A stretch of 64,000 nucleotides of DNA, from positions 62,001-126,000 of the forward strand of contig JAANYP010002023.1 of the NCBI GenBank assembly GCA_020465985.1, read 5' to 3'. A program made the translations under genes and the position numbers. The stretch comes from Centrapalus pauciflorus. Lineage: Eukaryota > Streptophyta > Magnoliopsida > Asterales > Asteraceae. Below are positions 1 to 11,500 of this stretch, piece by piece. Numbering within the stretch: position 1 is the first letter of the stretch; every line of letters begins with the position of its first letter. A model generated the notes under the pieces. It did no database searches. It was not told the origin of the DNA and was given only the letters and a program-made list of their open reading frames with translations.

Positions 1-482
1 AATCAATATTTTTCATTGCAAAAATATTGATTTAATCTGCAAAACGTTAAAAAATCAAAGTATTAGCCGTTTTTCGAGTTTGCGGCGCTCGAATCTATTA
101 GCGGTAATTAGGGTTACACTTAGTCTCGAGTCTAACCAAAATCCGCTCCTTTCGAGTCTGATTCAGAGGGTTTCGATTCTATTTCGAGTTTGTGCTACAT
201 TCGAATAGGGTCTCGAGTCTAATTTCGAGTTTAATTCGAGTTTAGTTTAGTTTCGAATAGGGTTTCGAATCTGCTGAAATTTCGAGTTTGTCTGACCTTC
301 GAATCTGAGGACTTTTCGAATCTGACATAATTTCTAGTTTAATTGAATTATAACACTTAATCGAATTTAATCCCAAATAAATTGGAATCTGATTACATTC
401 GAATCTACCTAGATTCGAACGAATTAATTCACATTAGTTTCGAATTAAATTAATTAAGGTTAATTCAATTACTTTCGAAAAG
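1..482 (+). promoter_or_regulatory. Transcribed leader of element A with dense TTCGAA/TTCGAG repeats
   Basis: This non-coding stretch lies between the unseen 5' LTR and the gag ATG. From about 60 to 480 a short degenerate motif, TTCGAATCTG / TTCGAGTTTG / CTCGAGTCT, recurs roughly every 20 bases. Its cores TTCGAA and CTCGAG are self-complementary. The same motif recurs in the spacer and the LTR of this family. Repeated palindromic motifs are a known trait of Sirevirus non-coding DNA. A possible 5' splice site (GCG/GTAATT, GT at 104-105) is present but weak. Confidence 0.7.
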
Positions 483-1706
483 ATGTCAAATCTTCAAAAA
501 TTCCTGGAAATGGACCACGAGGTCGGGAAGGCAAACGCTCCGCCTAAGCTGATGAAAATCGAAGATTTTTACTGGTGGAAAGATCGGTTTACCGATTTCG
601 TGCGTTTTAATGACATGCGCATGTGGGTGTGTATCGACGAAGGATATATTCCACCAGTTTCAGAAGTTGAAGGCCGTCAGAAAGTCTTATCATACCAAAT
701 GATAAAGGAGGATGATAATAAATTGTATGAAGCCGAAAACAAAGCTTTCTCGCTAATCCGAATGGCTTTGCCTCAGGATATACTGCACACATTTAGGACT
801 CAAAAGACGTCAAAGGAACTTTGGGAGTCTCTAGAGAAGAGGTGTGAGGGTAATCCTAGGGTTCGTAGAAAGCGTACAGAGCTGTTGAAACAACAGTTTG
901 CAATTTTCAAGGCGTTAAAGGATGAACAGCTGGATGATATCATCACCCGGTTCTATCACCTGTTGACGGAACTTGAAAGTCACGGGATTGAGTTTACTGA
1001 CACCGACAAGAACAACAAGCTTCTTGATGCCTTACCAGCCAAATGGGCTATGTATGTGGCAATGATCAAGCTGAACGAGGACAAGTATTATACTCAATCT
1101 CTGGATGATATTGTGGGAACGTTGCGGGCATATCACTTCGAGCTACTGAAGGCCGAAACTGATTTCGAACAAGTCCAGAATCCAGCAATGTATTTTGGAA
1201 AGACAACAAAACCTTCAGCGACAGCCAACCTGAAGACTGCTACAGCGTTTTTCACCGGAGAAACGTCGTCACCAGCAGAGACTGATGACACATTGAATCG
1301 CGCGTTCTTAGGATTAGGACGATCGGAAGAACCGCAACCTCAAGTACAACAGGAATCGACATCTCAGAGCTATTCGAAGATGCCCATGAGCGCAAAATCA
1401 GCGGAAGAACATTTGAATCTGCTTGCTTCTTTTGTGGCCGCGTACGGGAATTGTGTTCAGGGAAAGATTAACGATCCTGCTCTCTGGGATGAAGACTACG
1501 ATCAGGTCGACCCTGATGATCTTGAGGAAATGGATCTTAAATGGCAACTGACCATGGTAACCCAAAGGGTTAAGAGATTCATTAAAAGAACTGGGAGGAA
1601 TCTGACAATGAACAACAAGAGGATTGGATTTGATAAGTCCAAAGTAAAGTGCTACAACTGTCAAGGACTGGGACACTTCGCCAGGGAGTGTAGATGGTAC
1701 CTATGA
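483..1706 (+). pseudogene. gag: gag, N-terminal part with first zinc knuckle (element A)
   Basis: Capsid/nucleocapsid precursor that packages the element RNA in cytoplasmic particles. The 407-residue ORF starts with MSNLQKFLEM, has a copia-type gag domain (WWKDRF near residue 31, then the helical ELWESLEKRCEG and LLKQQF region), and ends in the nucleic-acid-binding knuckle CYNCQGLGHFAREC (CX2CX4HX4C) near residue 390. The ATG matches the first long open frame after the leader. Compared with copy B, about 130 bp are missing immediately after the knuckle. That deletion changes frame and creates the stop at 1704-1706, so the ORF is truncated. The rest of gag follows at 1707-3193. Confidence 0.85.
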
Positions 1707-3196
1707 TTGGAGCTCACATCCACAATCGAATGCTCGGGCTTTTATGGCAGAAGTCACGGAAACTGGGTGTGATGGGGAAGAGTAGACCACAAGGGACAAC
1801 AGTCCGATGTGGGTGAAAAAAGCGAATGATCAGACAGTTCTGGAGTTTGCTGCTCAGATGGCCAACGTGGAATCTGATAACTCAAAGGTTAGTCTGACTT
1901 ACTCTCTTTTTCGTGAATTATGTGCGTTGTGTGTTAATTCTAACGATAGGTTAAATCTAGTCTTAGAATCACATAAAACCATAACTGCTCAAAATTGAAA
2001 ACGCTAGCCTAAACGATATCAAGCAAGACCTTAAAGAAAAGCTTAAGGCTGATGCTCAAGACGTAATAGTTCTGAAAGACAAACTCAGTGAGCAGTGTGT
2101 TAGGATAGAGCTAATGTATGAGCACGTAGAAGCCTTGACCAAAAGTCTTAAGGACAAAGACATAGAGCTAGCTGAAACAAAGGTAAAGGTAGCCGAGGCG
2201 AATAGCAAGTTGGAAAAGTTTAGGAATTCAAGCCTAAACCTAGGGAAAGTTTTAGACGCCCAACGACAGTCTAAAAAGCCTGTAGGTCTAGGATTTCACG
2301 AAATTCCTCCACCTTTCAATGCAAACTATGTGCCTCAGCCTCAGGAGAAAACTGATAAATCAGTAGACTTAGGGGACCTACCTACACCGACACCAGAGCC
2401 TGTAAAAGATAATGCGCCTAAGGTGACTGACACAACCGTCAAGGTTAAGAAAGTCAAATTTGTGTCTTCCTCCAGTGAAACACCTGCAGGAAAACAGAAA
2501 TTTGATTGGGCTGATCAGGACGATGAGCCAGTCGCCATAGATGTACAAAAGGACCAAGACACTAGTGAGACACCTAGATCTAAGGGAACACACAAAAAGT
2601 CCATAGATAAGATGTCTTGCTTCAGATGTCACGAGAAGGGGCATGTTGCGTCTCACTGTCCGCTTAGGAAAGCCGATGTTACACCTAAGACAGTGAATCC
2701 AACTCCTGTTAAGCCCTCAACCAGTGTGGCGAGCACCAATAGTTCTCAAAGTACCGAGAAACCTGTGCAGGCCACACCCAAACAAGTTGTGAAAAACACA
2801 TCGGTAAAGGTTGGACCAAAGGAAGTGATTAGGACAAATTCACCGAATCGTGTCATTAATCAATCTAGGTCAGCACCACAACAAGTCTATAGGAGCACAA
2901 CACCTAGCAGGGCACACACTCCAGTTAGGTCTCATACTCCAGTTAGACATTACGCACCGGTAAGAGCTCAGGGATCACAGTCCGAAATGCAATATAATAG
3001 GAATTATTCTAGAGCTCCACAACAAATGCCTACTCCAAGGCAAAGAGTGAACTTAAATCACTCGGCACCACAACAAACTCCAGTTCAAAGGCCCAAGTCA
3101 CCTGAAAGGCGAGATGGGTATTTGAAAGAGTTCAAGTATGTGGACGAGAATGGTATAACCAAGTCAGTTATGGCTTGAGTTCCCCGTGATAACTAA
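1707..3196 (+). pseudogene. gag: gag, C-terminal part with coiled coil and second zinc knuckle (element A)
   Basis: Continuation of gag in open pieces at about 1807-1998 and 2114-3178. It contains a long heptad-rich segment (EHVEALTKSLKDKDIELAE), the second knuckle CFRCHEKGHVASHC (near 2618-2659), and a basic, Ser/Pro/Gln-rich tail. Lesions against copy B: a CAG to TAG stop at about 1783, a short frame-shifting deletion near 1990, and TGG to TGA at about 3176. The family's own gag stop, TAA at 3194-3196, follows and is shared with B, so that stop is a real feature of the family and not decay. Confidence 0.8.
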
Positions 3197-3217
3197 CCTA
3201 TTTTCTTTCATGTGCAG
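3193..3217 (+). promoter_or_regulatory. gag-pol junction: in-frame stop inside a 3' splice-site signature
   Basis: The gag stop TAA (3194-3196) lies within CTAAC, a good plant branch-point sequence. It is followed by a T-rich tract and TGTGCAG ending at 3217. The pol frame starts exactly at the next base (GAG ATT ACC). The same arrangement is present in copy B (61858-61882, minus strand) and, with different sequence, in element G (41119-41138). Splicing is inferred, not shown; stop-codon readthrough is the alternative for A/B because pol is in the gag frame. Confidence 0.55.
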
Positions 3218-4780
3218 GAGATTACCACAGGTCCAAACAACAAGTGGTTCGTCGACAGTGGATGCTCCAGGCACATGACAGGGGAAAGAGGTCTACTTAC
3301 AGACTTCAAGGGTGGGAATCGGGGATTCGTATCATTCGCCGGTAACAAAGGTGGAAATATCACGGGTACCGGAGTGGTCACTAATGGGACGATAAAGTTG
3401 GACCAAGTTTATCACGTTGATAAACTGGTTCACAATCTCATTAGTGTATCTCAAATCTGTGATAAGAAGAACTCAGTGTTATTTACTGACACTGAGGCGT
3501 TAGTGCTAAAGCCGGGATTCAAGATTCCTGAAGAATGGGTATTGATGCGGGCGCCAAGGAAGAACGACTTGTACATGCTTGATATGAACAAGCCAGAGAC
3601 TTCGATGGGGCCAATTTATTTACTATCCAAAGCTTCGGAGACGGAATCGGTAATGTGGCACAGACGCATGGCTCACTTGCACCTAAGAAAGATGAACTAC
3701 ATAACGAAGAATGGACTGGTGCAAGGTGTGCCTATGAAGAGCTTTCAGTTCGAGGACAAGTGTCTACCGTGCATGAAGGGCAAGCAACATAAGAAGACAC
3801 ACAAGTCTAAAACGCAGAACTCCATAACCTCAACATTCGATTTGTTGCATATGGACCTTTTCGGACCAATCAACAAAAGGAGTATCAGAGGTAGTTGGTA
3901 CTGTTTAGTTATCACTGACGATTACTCACGTTTTTCTTGGGTTTTCTTTTTAGGTACAAAGGACGAGACGGCTTCCAAGCTCATCGGGTTCTTAGACCAA
4001 GTGGAGAATTCCTACGGAACAAGGGTTAAAAGAATATGTAGTGATAATGGGACTGAATTCAAAAACACTGTAATTGGTGTATATTGCCTATCAAAGGGCA
4101 TAGTGCATCAATTCAGTGCACCATATGAACCTCAACAAAATGGGGTGGCCGAACGTAAAAATAGGACATTGATTGCGGCTGCAAGGACTATGCTTTCGGA
4201 TTCAAAGCTTCCTACTATGTTTTGGGGGGAGGCAGTGAATACCGCGTGCCATATTTTAAACCGAGTCCTTACAGTCAAATCTTTGAACAAAACATGTTAT
4301 GAAATTTTGAATAAACGGCCACCTAATTTAACTGGATTCGAACCGTTTGGGGTACCATGCACTCTTTTACTAACAAAACATCAACCGAAGTTTGGTGAAA
4401 AGGCTGATGAAGGATACTTCCTAGGTTATGTGCCGAACTCACCAAACAAGCGGGTTTTTAACAAAACAAATGGTACTGTGGAGATTGTGTATAATATTGA
4501 AGTCACAAGTTATACACATGAACCCCAAACTGGTCCGGAATGGATATTTGACTATGATAAATTATTTGAGTCATTTAACATTCCTTTGGATGATAATGCA
4601 GGTACAATCGAAAAGGACATGGCGACGTTGCATCTGAATGACGATGGCCATATCTTTCCGAGGACTACGTTTGAATCCACATCTGAGCCTACTGCGACTG
4701 TAGATAGATCTCCAGAAGTTGCTGATCCAGAAGAACCTACCACTGAGAATCAGACTCAAGCAACAAGTTCCAACTCATAG
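3218..4780 (+). pseudogene. pol: Protease and integrase of element A
   Basis: Aspartic protease (particle maturation) followed by integrase (insertion of the cDNA into host DNA). The protease active site is in FVDSGCSRHMTG near residue 15. The integrase has the HHCC zinc-binding motif (WHRRMAHLHL ... CLPCMKGKQ) and the DDE core: D in HMDLFGP, D in CSDNGTEF, and E in PQQNGVAERKNRT. A differs from B at RTLIAAART (B has E in place of the first A). The ORF ends early at 4778-4780. A deletion of about 170 bp in the acidic INT-RT linker, relative to B, puts the next segment in another frame. INT-RT order is copia-type. Confidence 0.88.
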
Positions 4781-6441
4781 GAAATCCTAACGAGGGTGTG
4801 AGGACTAGGAGTAGTTTAAATAACAACACTGTGTTGTTGTCGATGATAAACGATTCCGAGGCATATCACACATGTCTTTATTCATGTTTCATATCGCAAG
4901 TAGAGCCTAAGAATGTGCAAATGACACTTAAGGATAACTCCTGGGTTGAAGCGATGCAGGAAGAACTTTCGCAGTTTAGGAAACTAGAAGTGTGGGAGTT
5001 AGTTCTATTACCTCGAGGGGAAGTTGCCATAGGAACCAAATGGGTTTTTAAGTGTAAAAGAGACGATCGGGGTATAGTCACGCGCAACAAGGCTAGGTTA
5101 GTTGTAAAGGGTTTCAACCAAGAGGAGGGAATCGATTACAACGAGGTATTTGCACCAGTAGCAAGGCTGGAAGCCATTAGGTTATTTCTAGCTTTTGCCT
5201 CCTTCAAGGGCTTTAAGGTATATCAGTTAGATGTTAAGAGTGCTTTCCTATATGGGAAAGTGAAGGAGTTGGTGTATGTAGAACAACCGCCCGGATTTAC
5301 AGATCCAAAATATCCTGATAGAGTATATCGTTTAGATAAGGCTCTATACGGATTGCATCAGGCACCAACGGCGTGGGATGAGACTCTATCCAACCATTTA
5401 TTAGAGAACGGGTTTGAAAGGGGTTGGATAGATAGTACTCTGTTTGTTAAAAGGAAGGGAGAACACTTTATCTTGGTACAAGTGTACGTCGATGATATAA
5501 TCTTTGGATCATCAGACGAACAGATGTGCAAAGATTTCGAGAAGGTGATGAAGTCTAAGTTCGAGATGAGTGCTATGGGAGAGTTAAATTTCTTTCTGGG
5601 GTTACAAGTTGACCAAAAGAAGGAAGGGATGTTTATCCATCAAACGAAGTATGTCTATGACATATTGGAGCGTTTCGGGATGGAAGGAACAAAGTTGACT
5701 GCCCATTTCAGCACGCCGATTCAAGTGAATCACAATCTCGGACCGGGTACTGAAAGTGATACCGATGTGGATCCGACTTTATATCGGGCCATGATTGGAT
5801 CACTTATGTATTTAACTGCTTCAAGACCTGACATTATGTTTGCTGTGTGTATTTGTGCTAGGTTTCAAGCGAATCCGAAGGAGATGCATATGAAAGCTGT
5901 GAAGCGGATTCTACGATACCTCAAGTCGAAACCGAAGCTGGGACTTTGGTATCACGCGGAGGGAGATCTAGAGTTGGAGGCGTTCACAGATTCTGACTAC
6001 GGAGGATGCAGCTTGACGCGCAAATCAACAACTGGAGGTTGTCAGTTCCTAGGAGGGAGATTGGTATCCTGGCAATGCAAGAAACAGACGTCGGTAGCCG
6101 TGTCAACGTGCGAGGCCGAGTATGTTGCTGCTGGTAGTTGCTGCTCACAGGTTCTGTGGATACAACAACAATTGCGGGATTACGGTTTGGCTTACACTCA
6201 AACTCCAATTAGGATAGACAATAAATCTACGATTGCTATAACGAATAATCCAGTTAAACACAACAAAACAAAGCACATAGACATTAGGCATCATTTTATT
6301 CGTGATTGTGCTGAAAAGAACTTAATCAAATTGGTAAAAGTGGCAACAGAAGATAATAATGCAGATTTATTTACCAAAGCATTTGATAAGTCACGGTTTG
6401 AGTATTTAATTCAACTGAATGGAATGCGCAACCCAGAGTAA
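4781..6441 (+). CDS. pol: Reverse transcriptase and RNase H of element A (intact ORF)
   Basis: Makes cDNA from element RNA and degrades the RNA strand. The open frame with a clear start runs 4798-6441 (547 residues). RT motifs: WVFKCKRDDRG, KARLVVKGFNQ, YQLDVKSAFLYG, and the catalytic YVDDIIFGS near residue 237. RNase H motifs: FTDSDYGG, STCEAEYVAA, and KHIDIRHHFIRD near the end. Length and motif order are normal for copia. The usually conserved QAPRAWY motif reads QAPTAWDE here but is canonical in B, so activity may be reduced even though the frame is intact. It was originally continuous with PR-INT; the upstream junction is broken by a deletion. Confidence 0.92.
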
Positions 6442-7023
6442 TTTGACCTTAGTAGTAGTAGTTTATTTTCTTTTATAGTCGTAGTATTTCTTTCTTTATA
6501 GTAGTCTGCTAATTTAGGAAAGTTTCTATTTTTAGTAAGTTACTAATTATTAGTAAGTTAGTAGGTTACCTTATTTTATTGCTATTTCTTATGAAAAACC
6601 AAAAAAAAAAAAGAGAGATAATCATAAAAATACAAAAAAAAGAGAATATCAGAAAAGGAGTTAAGTTTTAAATATATAGGTTCAAAGTGACGAAAATTAG
6701 CACAGTCATTACAATCTCTAAGTGTTTAGGCTTTCACACATAATGCAACTAAATTCTAAGTGCTATACTTTATTTAGTTTGATGTGTTGGTAGGCATAAT
6801 ACATATAGGGAATCTCAAGGCTAATAAAATATTCTAGAAAAAGTCAAGTGTGTCACTAACTTAGATGTATGACCAATTGGTCTTAATTTTTATGTACAAG
6901 ACATACAAACTTTGAGTCTAAATGAGGTATGCAAACTTTCTGGGGATGTATGGCAACATCAAATACATCTTAAAATGGAAAGAATAGAAAAATCATACAA
7001 AATTGAGAGTCGAAAACATGTAA

Positions 7024-7190
7024 CTTTGTTGTACGTAAGTACAGACCTGTTGCCTCTGTTTAGATTCGGGTTGGCAAGATATGTCGCTTTGTTGTACGTC
7101 AGTACAGACCTGTCACCGCTGTCTTGCTAACTTTAAAAATAAACATTAAGTCAAACTAAGACACTTTGTTGTATGAAAATACAGACCTGT
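7024..7190 (+). repeat. Three-copy hairpin motif in the spacer
   Basis: CTTTGTTGTACGTAAGTAC followed by AGACCTGT occurs at 7024-7050, 7087-7113 and 7164-7190 with small changes. Each copy can fold as a short stem with a four-base loop: TGTAC/GTACA with loop GTAA, the same stem with loop GTCA, and TGTAT/ATACA with loop GAAA. In the third copy both sides of one base pair changed together. Two of the three loops fit the GNRA pattern. All three are identical in B (57721-57890, minus strand). Confidence 0.7.
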
Positions 7191-7818
7191 GTCCGATGTT
7201 TGTCTTTTAAAGAAATTTTGCAAATACCAACAAGTTAGAATCTTTGTCTGTGTGCCTTGATCATAAAAGTATGTCTATGTATGAGTCACGTAAGATAATT
7301 TCATGATAAATAAAAATGCCAAGGGATATTCCGAAATGTAGAATGTTTAAAGGGGTAAAATACCAACAATCGGCTAAATGGGTATGTCACGACAAACAAT
7401 CAAAGGGATCAAAAATTCCTAAGTGTGAAAGGTTAAGTACTGAAAGTGAGTATCAGACATCGCTATCTGATTGAACCTTTCTTAGACTATACTCATCAAA
7501 AATATTTTGTTTAGAGTTTAGCATAGGTTGTTAATTTTAAAAAGCGTAAGTCTTAGTTAAATCTTTAGTCAAGTTTAAAATTTTTTATTTTTTACTTATC
7601 TTATTTTATTTTACCTTAGTTTATTTTATTTTAATGTTTACTTATGTAAAAGGTCAAAAATTACTGAGGGTGCATTCAAAGTTGGATAAAATAAACACTG
7701 CGTGAAAAATCATGTGCTTAGGGTAAAAGAGTTGGCATAGTTTATCTTGTTACACAATACCGTTGAAAAGGTTGAAAAAGTTGAAGTTTAGTTCAAAATT
7801 TTTGAAATTTTTTTCTAA

Positions 7819-8440
7819 GTGTTGGAGCGTTTCGAGTTTAGGACAGACTCGAAAACTGGGTTTTCGAATTTGTCAGTAGACTCGAATCTGGACATAGATT
7901 CGAAGTTAGGTGGTATATATAGGTTAACAGTGAAGTCATTAACTACTTACTGTTTTCGAATCTATATCCTCGAATCTACTCAGGCGATTTCGAATCTGTT
8001 GCTCAAATCTATCGTTTCTCTCATAAACGACAATTTGTCGAGATTATTGCTAAGGAGTTCGATTCTACTGTTGTATCTAGGTATAATCAACTTGATTGTA
8101 CAAGATTCATGTAGTCTTATACACCATTTTAGGCAAAATCATCGATTTTTGAAGGTTTAAAGGTCGAAATCGGGTTTTTACAAAATTACCAAGTTTGGAC
8201 CAATAAATAGTCAAATTAAAGGCACATATCTGTGATTAGTAACTAGTAGGACTAATGAATGTAATTTTCTAAGTCCAAAAAGGTTAAAATCAAGAGATTT
8301 GGTGTTTGAGTAGGGTCGGCGGTTCGAATATGATCCTGAGGTTTCTCGAATCTGTCATTAGACTCGAGAAGGACACTAGATTCGATTCTGTCATCAAACT
8401 CGAAAGGGGGACTTATTCGAATCTATTACATTCGAATCTG
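7819..8440 (+). repeat. TTCGAA/CTCGAG palindromic motif cluster in the spacer
   Basis: Repeated GATTCGAATCTG / GACTCGAATCTG / TTCGAGTTT-type motifs occur here, at the same density as in the leader and LTR. Cores are the perfect palindromes TTCGAA and CTCGAG and mixed forms. B carries the matching cluster at about 56475-57085. Confidence 0.7.
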
Positions 8441-8579
8441 TCTTTTATTTGCATTATTTAATTTAAATTTTATTAAACTTGTAGAAATTTAATTGTGTTG
8501 GATTTTGTACTTAAACAAGTTCAAAATAAAACAGATTTGAATTTAAACAAGTTTATTGATTTTTAATGAATCTAATAGT

Positions 8580-8595
8580 TTATTTTTGTGCAGAT
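8580..8595 (+). promoter_or_regulatory. Putative 3' splice site just before the aORF ATG (element A)
   Basis: The T-rich tract TTTATTTTTGTGCAG ends with AG at 8592-8593, two bases before ATG at 8596. An A-rich, branch-point-like AATGAATCTAAT lies just upstream. B has the same spacing (AG then 2 nt then ATG at 56316) although the tract sequence differs. In A an upstream ATG at 8566 is in frame, but in B it is not, which supports 8596 as the start. Confidence 0.5.
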
Positions 8596-11500
8596 ATGGC
8601 TGTTCGAGCTTTTGTGCCGAAGCACAATATGGTCGTTCACCCCGACCATCATCTCCCTGAGGCGCAGGGATTCAGACAAATGCTAGATTTTCTAGTAGAA
8701 TCTAGGATTGGTTTTGCGTTGTCCCATAATGTTCAGCTTGTTTTACCATATATTCGTCAATTTTATGATCATCTTCAGGTTGACTGCTCTGTCACCCCGA
8801 CAGTGCTACGGACAAGAATAGCAGGGCAACCGTTGGTGTTCTCTGTAGATATGTTGCGTCAGGTGTTGCAGCTAGGCTCTCAAGAAGAAGAATCTGGACC
8901 AATCGAGTTTCCTCTGAATATTAGGCAAGCGGCCTTTCAGAGAATGTGATATAGTCTAGACGTGACGAAAGTTTCGTATATGAAGAGCGGGCTAATCGGC
9001 CAATGGAGATTTCTGGCTCATGTCTTTATGGTATGCTTTGCACCAAAGAAAGCCGGTTTTGACTATATGGTTTCGAAGATCCAGTCTGGGATTGTCGCGA
9101 TAGTGTATAATCGACCATACAGTTTCTCAGAAATGTTTTTCTCCGAATTTGTTCACCAGATCACCGCTCCAGAAAATCAACAATTCCTGCTGTATCCACG
9201 GTTCATCATGATGTTGATCAGGCATTTCTTGCCAAATCTGCCTCAGTCGAATGAGATTCAAAGCGTTGCTGTAATGGATAAGAGGATCTTTGCTGATTGT
9301 TCCTCGCACAGAGGAAGGTTGGCTGTTCCAGTTGAGCGTCCGTTGTTTGGAGCCATCTTGGATAGGAATTTTGAAGCCCCAGATGTTGCCAACTGGGCAG
9401 GGGAAGTTGAATTTCAACCAAGACAACCACAGCCACAACAACAACAACCACAGCCACCGCGTGCTCAAAGGCGAAGACAAAGACCATCTGCGAGTCAAAC
9501 TCAGGCGTCTAGGCCTTCTACGAGTCAGCAACCAGAGGTGCAGGAAGCCGGGCCGTCAAATGTCCCAAATGAAACTGATCAATTGTGCCAAACGCTAAAT
9601 GAAATTTGGGAGGCAGGTCCACATGCAAATGAAGATATAGCTGCAGCGTTAGTGGGTGAATTACTTGAGCCTCCTGAGGGAGAAGAAGAAGTGTTGAGAG
9701 ATGTAGACGAATATTTTCCAGAGCAGACTGGTATTGATGAGTCATCATCTGCAACCGAGTCGGAGGAAATGGAGGAAATTGAAGTAGAAGCTCCAGAATC
9801 AGTGTCTACTGAACCTCATGTTCAAATAGGAACATATGGATCAAGGTTGGTAGTTAACGAAGAAGCTTCAAGGAGTCGAGTAATAAGAGAGGCTGATGAA
9901 TCAGATTTTGAAGAAGAAGAGATTGCTCCTTTAGTGACGAGGCAACGGGCCAAGCGTCATCGATTCATGCAAGGATCATCTTCTGCATCATCAGCTCAAC
10001 CAGAAATTCAGCAAACTCAAAACACTCAGCCTCAAGAACCTCAAACCACCTTTCCACCATCACCACCTCAACATGAACCATATATTCCATCACCAATCCG
10101 TCCAACTCCGATACAGTCAATTCCATCAACCTCATCATCATATGCCGACAATCAACGATTTCTACAGCTTAAAGCTCGTGTTGACTTCCAGAATGTCCAT
10201 ATCTTAAGCATAACCAAGGCAATCGGAGAAATTCAGGCGCATAATGCAAATCTCGATAAGGAGAATGCCGAGTTGAAAAAGATTGTGGAGAAAGTCCAGG
10301 AAGAGAACACAGAGCTAAAATCATTTGTAGCAGATCAGGCCGCAGAGATAAGGGCGATGTGCTCCCTAATAGAGCAGTTAATGAAAAATTTACAGGCTCA
10401 GGGGGAGACGTCGTGCCGTGATCAGAATGTACAGAGGCCGAGAGATGATGATGATGAAGACAACCAAGGCAATGATCCCAGCCCTAAAAGTCAGGATGAG
10501 CCAGTAGATTTTTCTGCTGCTCAGACTGCTCAATCTCAGGGGGAGCCTAGTCTAGCAGAAGGAGAAGTAGGAGAAGCAAGTTCATCTAAGCCTACAGATT
10601 TTGAAATTAGTGAGATGATCGATGCTCTCATGGATCTTGATGATGATCCGATGGATTTAGGTTTTGATTGTGACGATGAAGAGCTAGAAGAGGGTGAGTT
10701 TGTACCTGAAGAGATAGTTGACTGGCAATCAGATGACGAGGTATGTGCTGATGACGATGATGAAGCTGATGAGATCGTCGTACAGCAGAACCCTATCACT
10801 GATAGATACGTGATAGATGGGAATGATATTGTTAACGTAGAAGTAGTGAATGCTGCGTTAAATATTGAGCCATCAATAAAGGAACCAGCCAGGGAACTAA
10901 CAAATGAAGAAAAGAGAAAATTGTGGTTCAGAGCTGAAAAGAAGGAGTTAGAGCTTAAAGCGAAAATGAGGGTGCCGGGTACTGGGAAGTTGTCTGCACG
11001 CATATTAAGCTGGTTCTTTGATCGAGAACTGCAGCTATTCATAATTAAGAGGAAAGACGGGCTCCAGTACCTGAGACGAACACTGAAAGCTTTCAATTCA
11101 CTGCCAAAGATCGAAATCACAGCGTTAGCATGGAAAGATCTGATTAACAATGGCAATGATCCCTACGCAGACGTAATTGCAAGAATCATAAGAAAAGAGG
11201 GAAGATCAATGAAGTTTGAGCGACTGAATCCAAGGGTTGGAAGAAGAGTAGAAGATCCTTCACGTATTGATCCTCTAACTGGACGACCTTGGATGAGGAT
11301 CCACTACAAACTAGTAAGATGTCTTAGGAAGGTGCCTCTCAAGCCTATGCCACAGAATGTCTTGAAGAATCTGCATTGGTGGTATGCTAAGACTGAGACT
11401 GGAGAAGCGGTCATGGAAGACTTTGAAGAAAACGTTATTCTTAGAGTTTACGATCCTCTTCACCTGGTAAACCTTTCTAGAGATGATCTTCATATTTTGC

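Larger units (their letters stand above)
6442..8595 (+). other. Pol-to-aORF spacer of element A
   Basis: A 2.1-kb non-coding stretch between the RNase H stop and the aORF. It is conserved with B (56317-58490) over its length, which is unusual for non-coding retroelement DNA. It holds an A-rich/purine tract at 6598-6650, three copies of a 27-bp hairpin motif (7024-7190), and a TTCGAA motif cluster (about 7819-8440). It ends in a splice-acceptor-like sequence before the aORF ATG. Small ORFs in it (6912-7130, 7819-8160) are not kept as genes. Confidence 0.75.

Noticed and set aside
10536..11156. 206-codon minus-strand ORF rich in Ser
   Set aside because: It is antisense to acidic repeats of the aORF (GAT/GAA codons read as Ser/Phe) and has no independent support.
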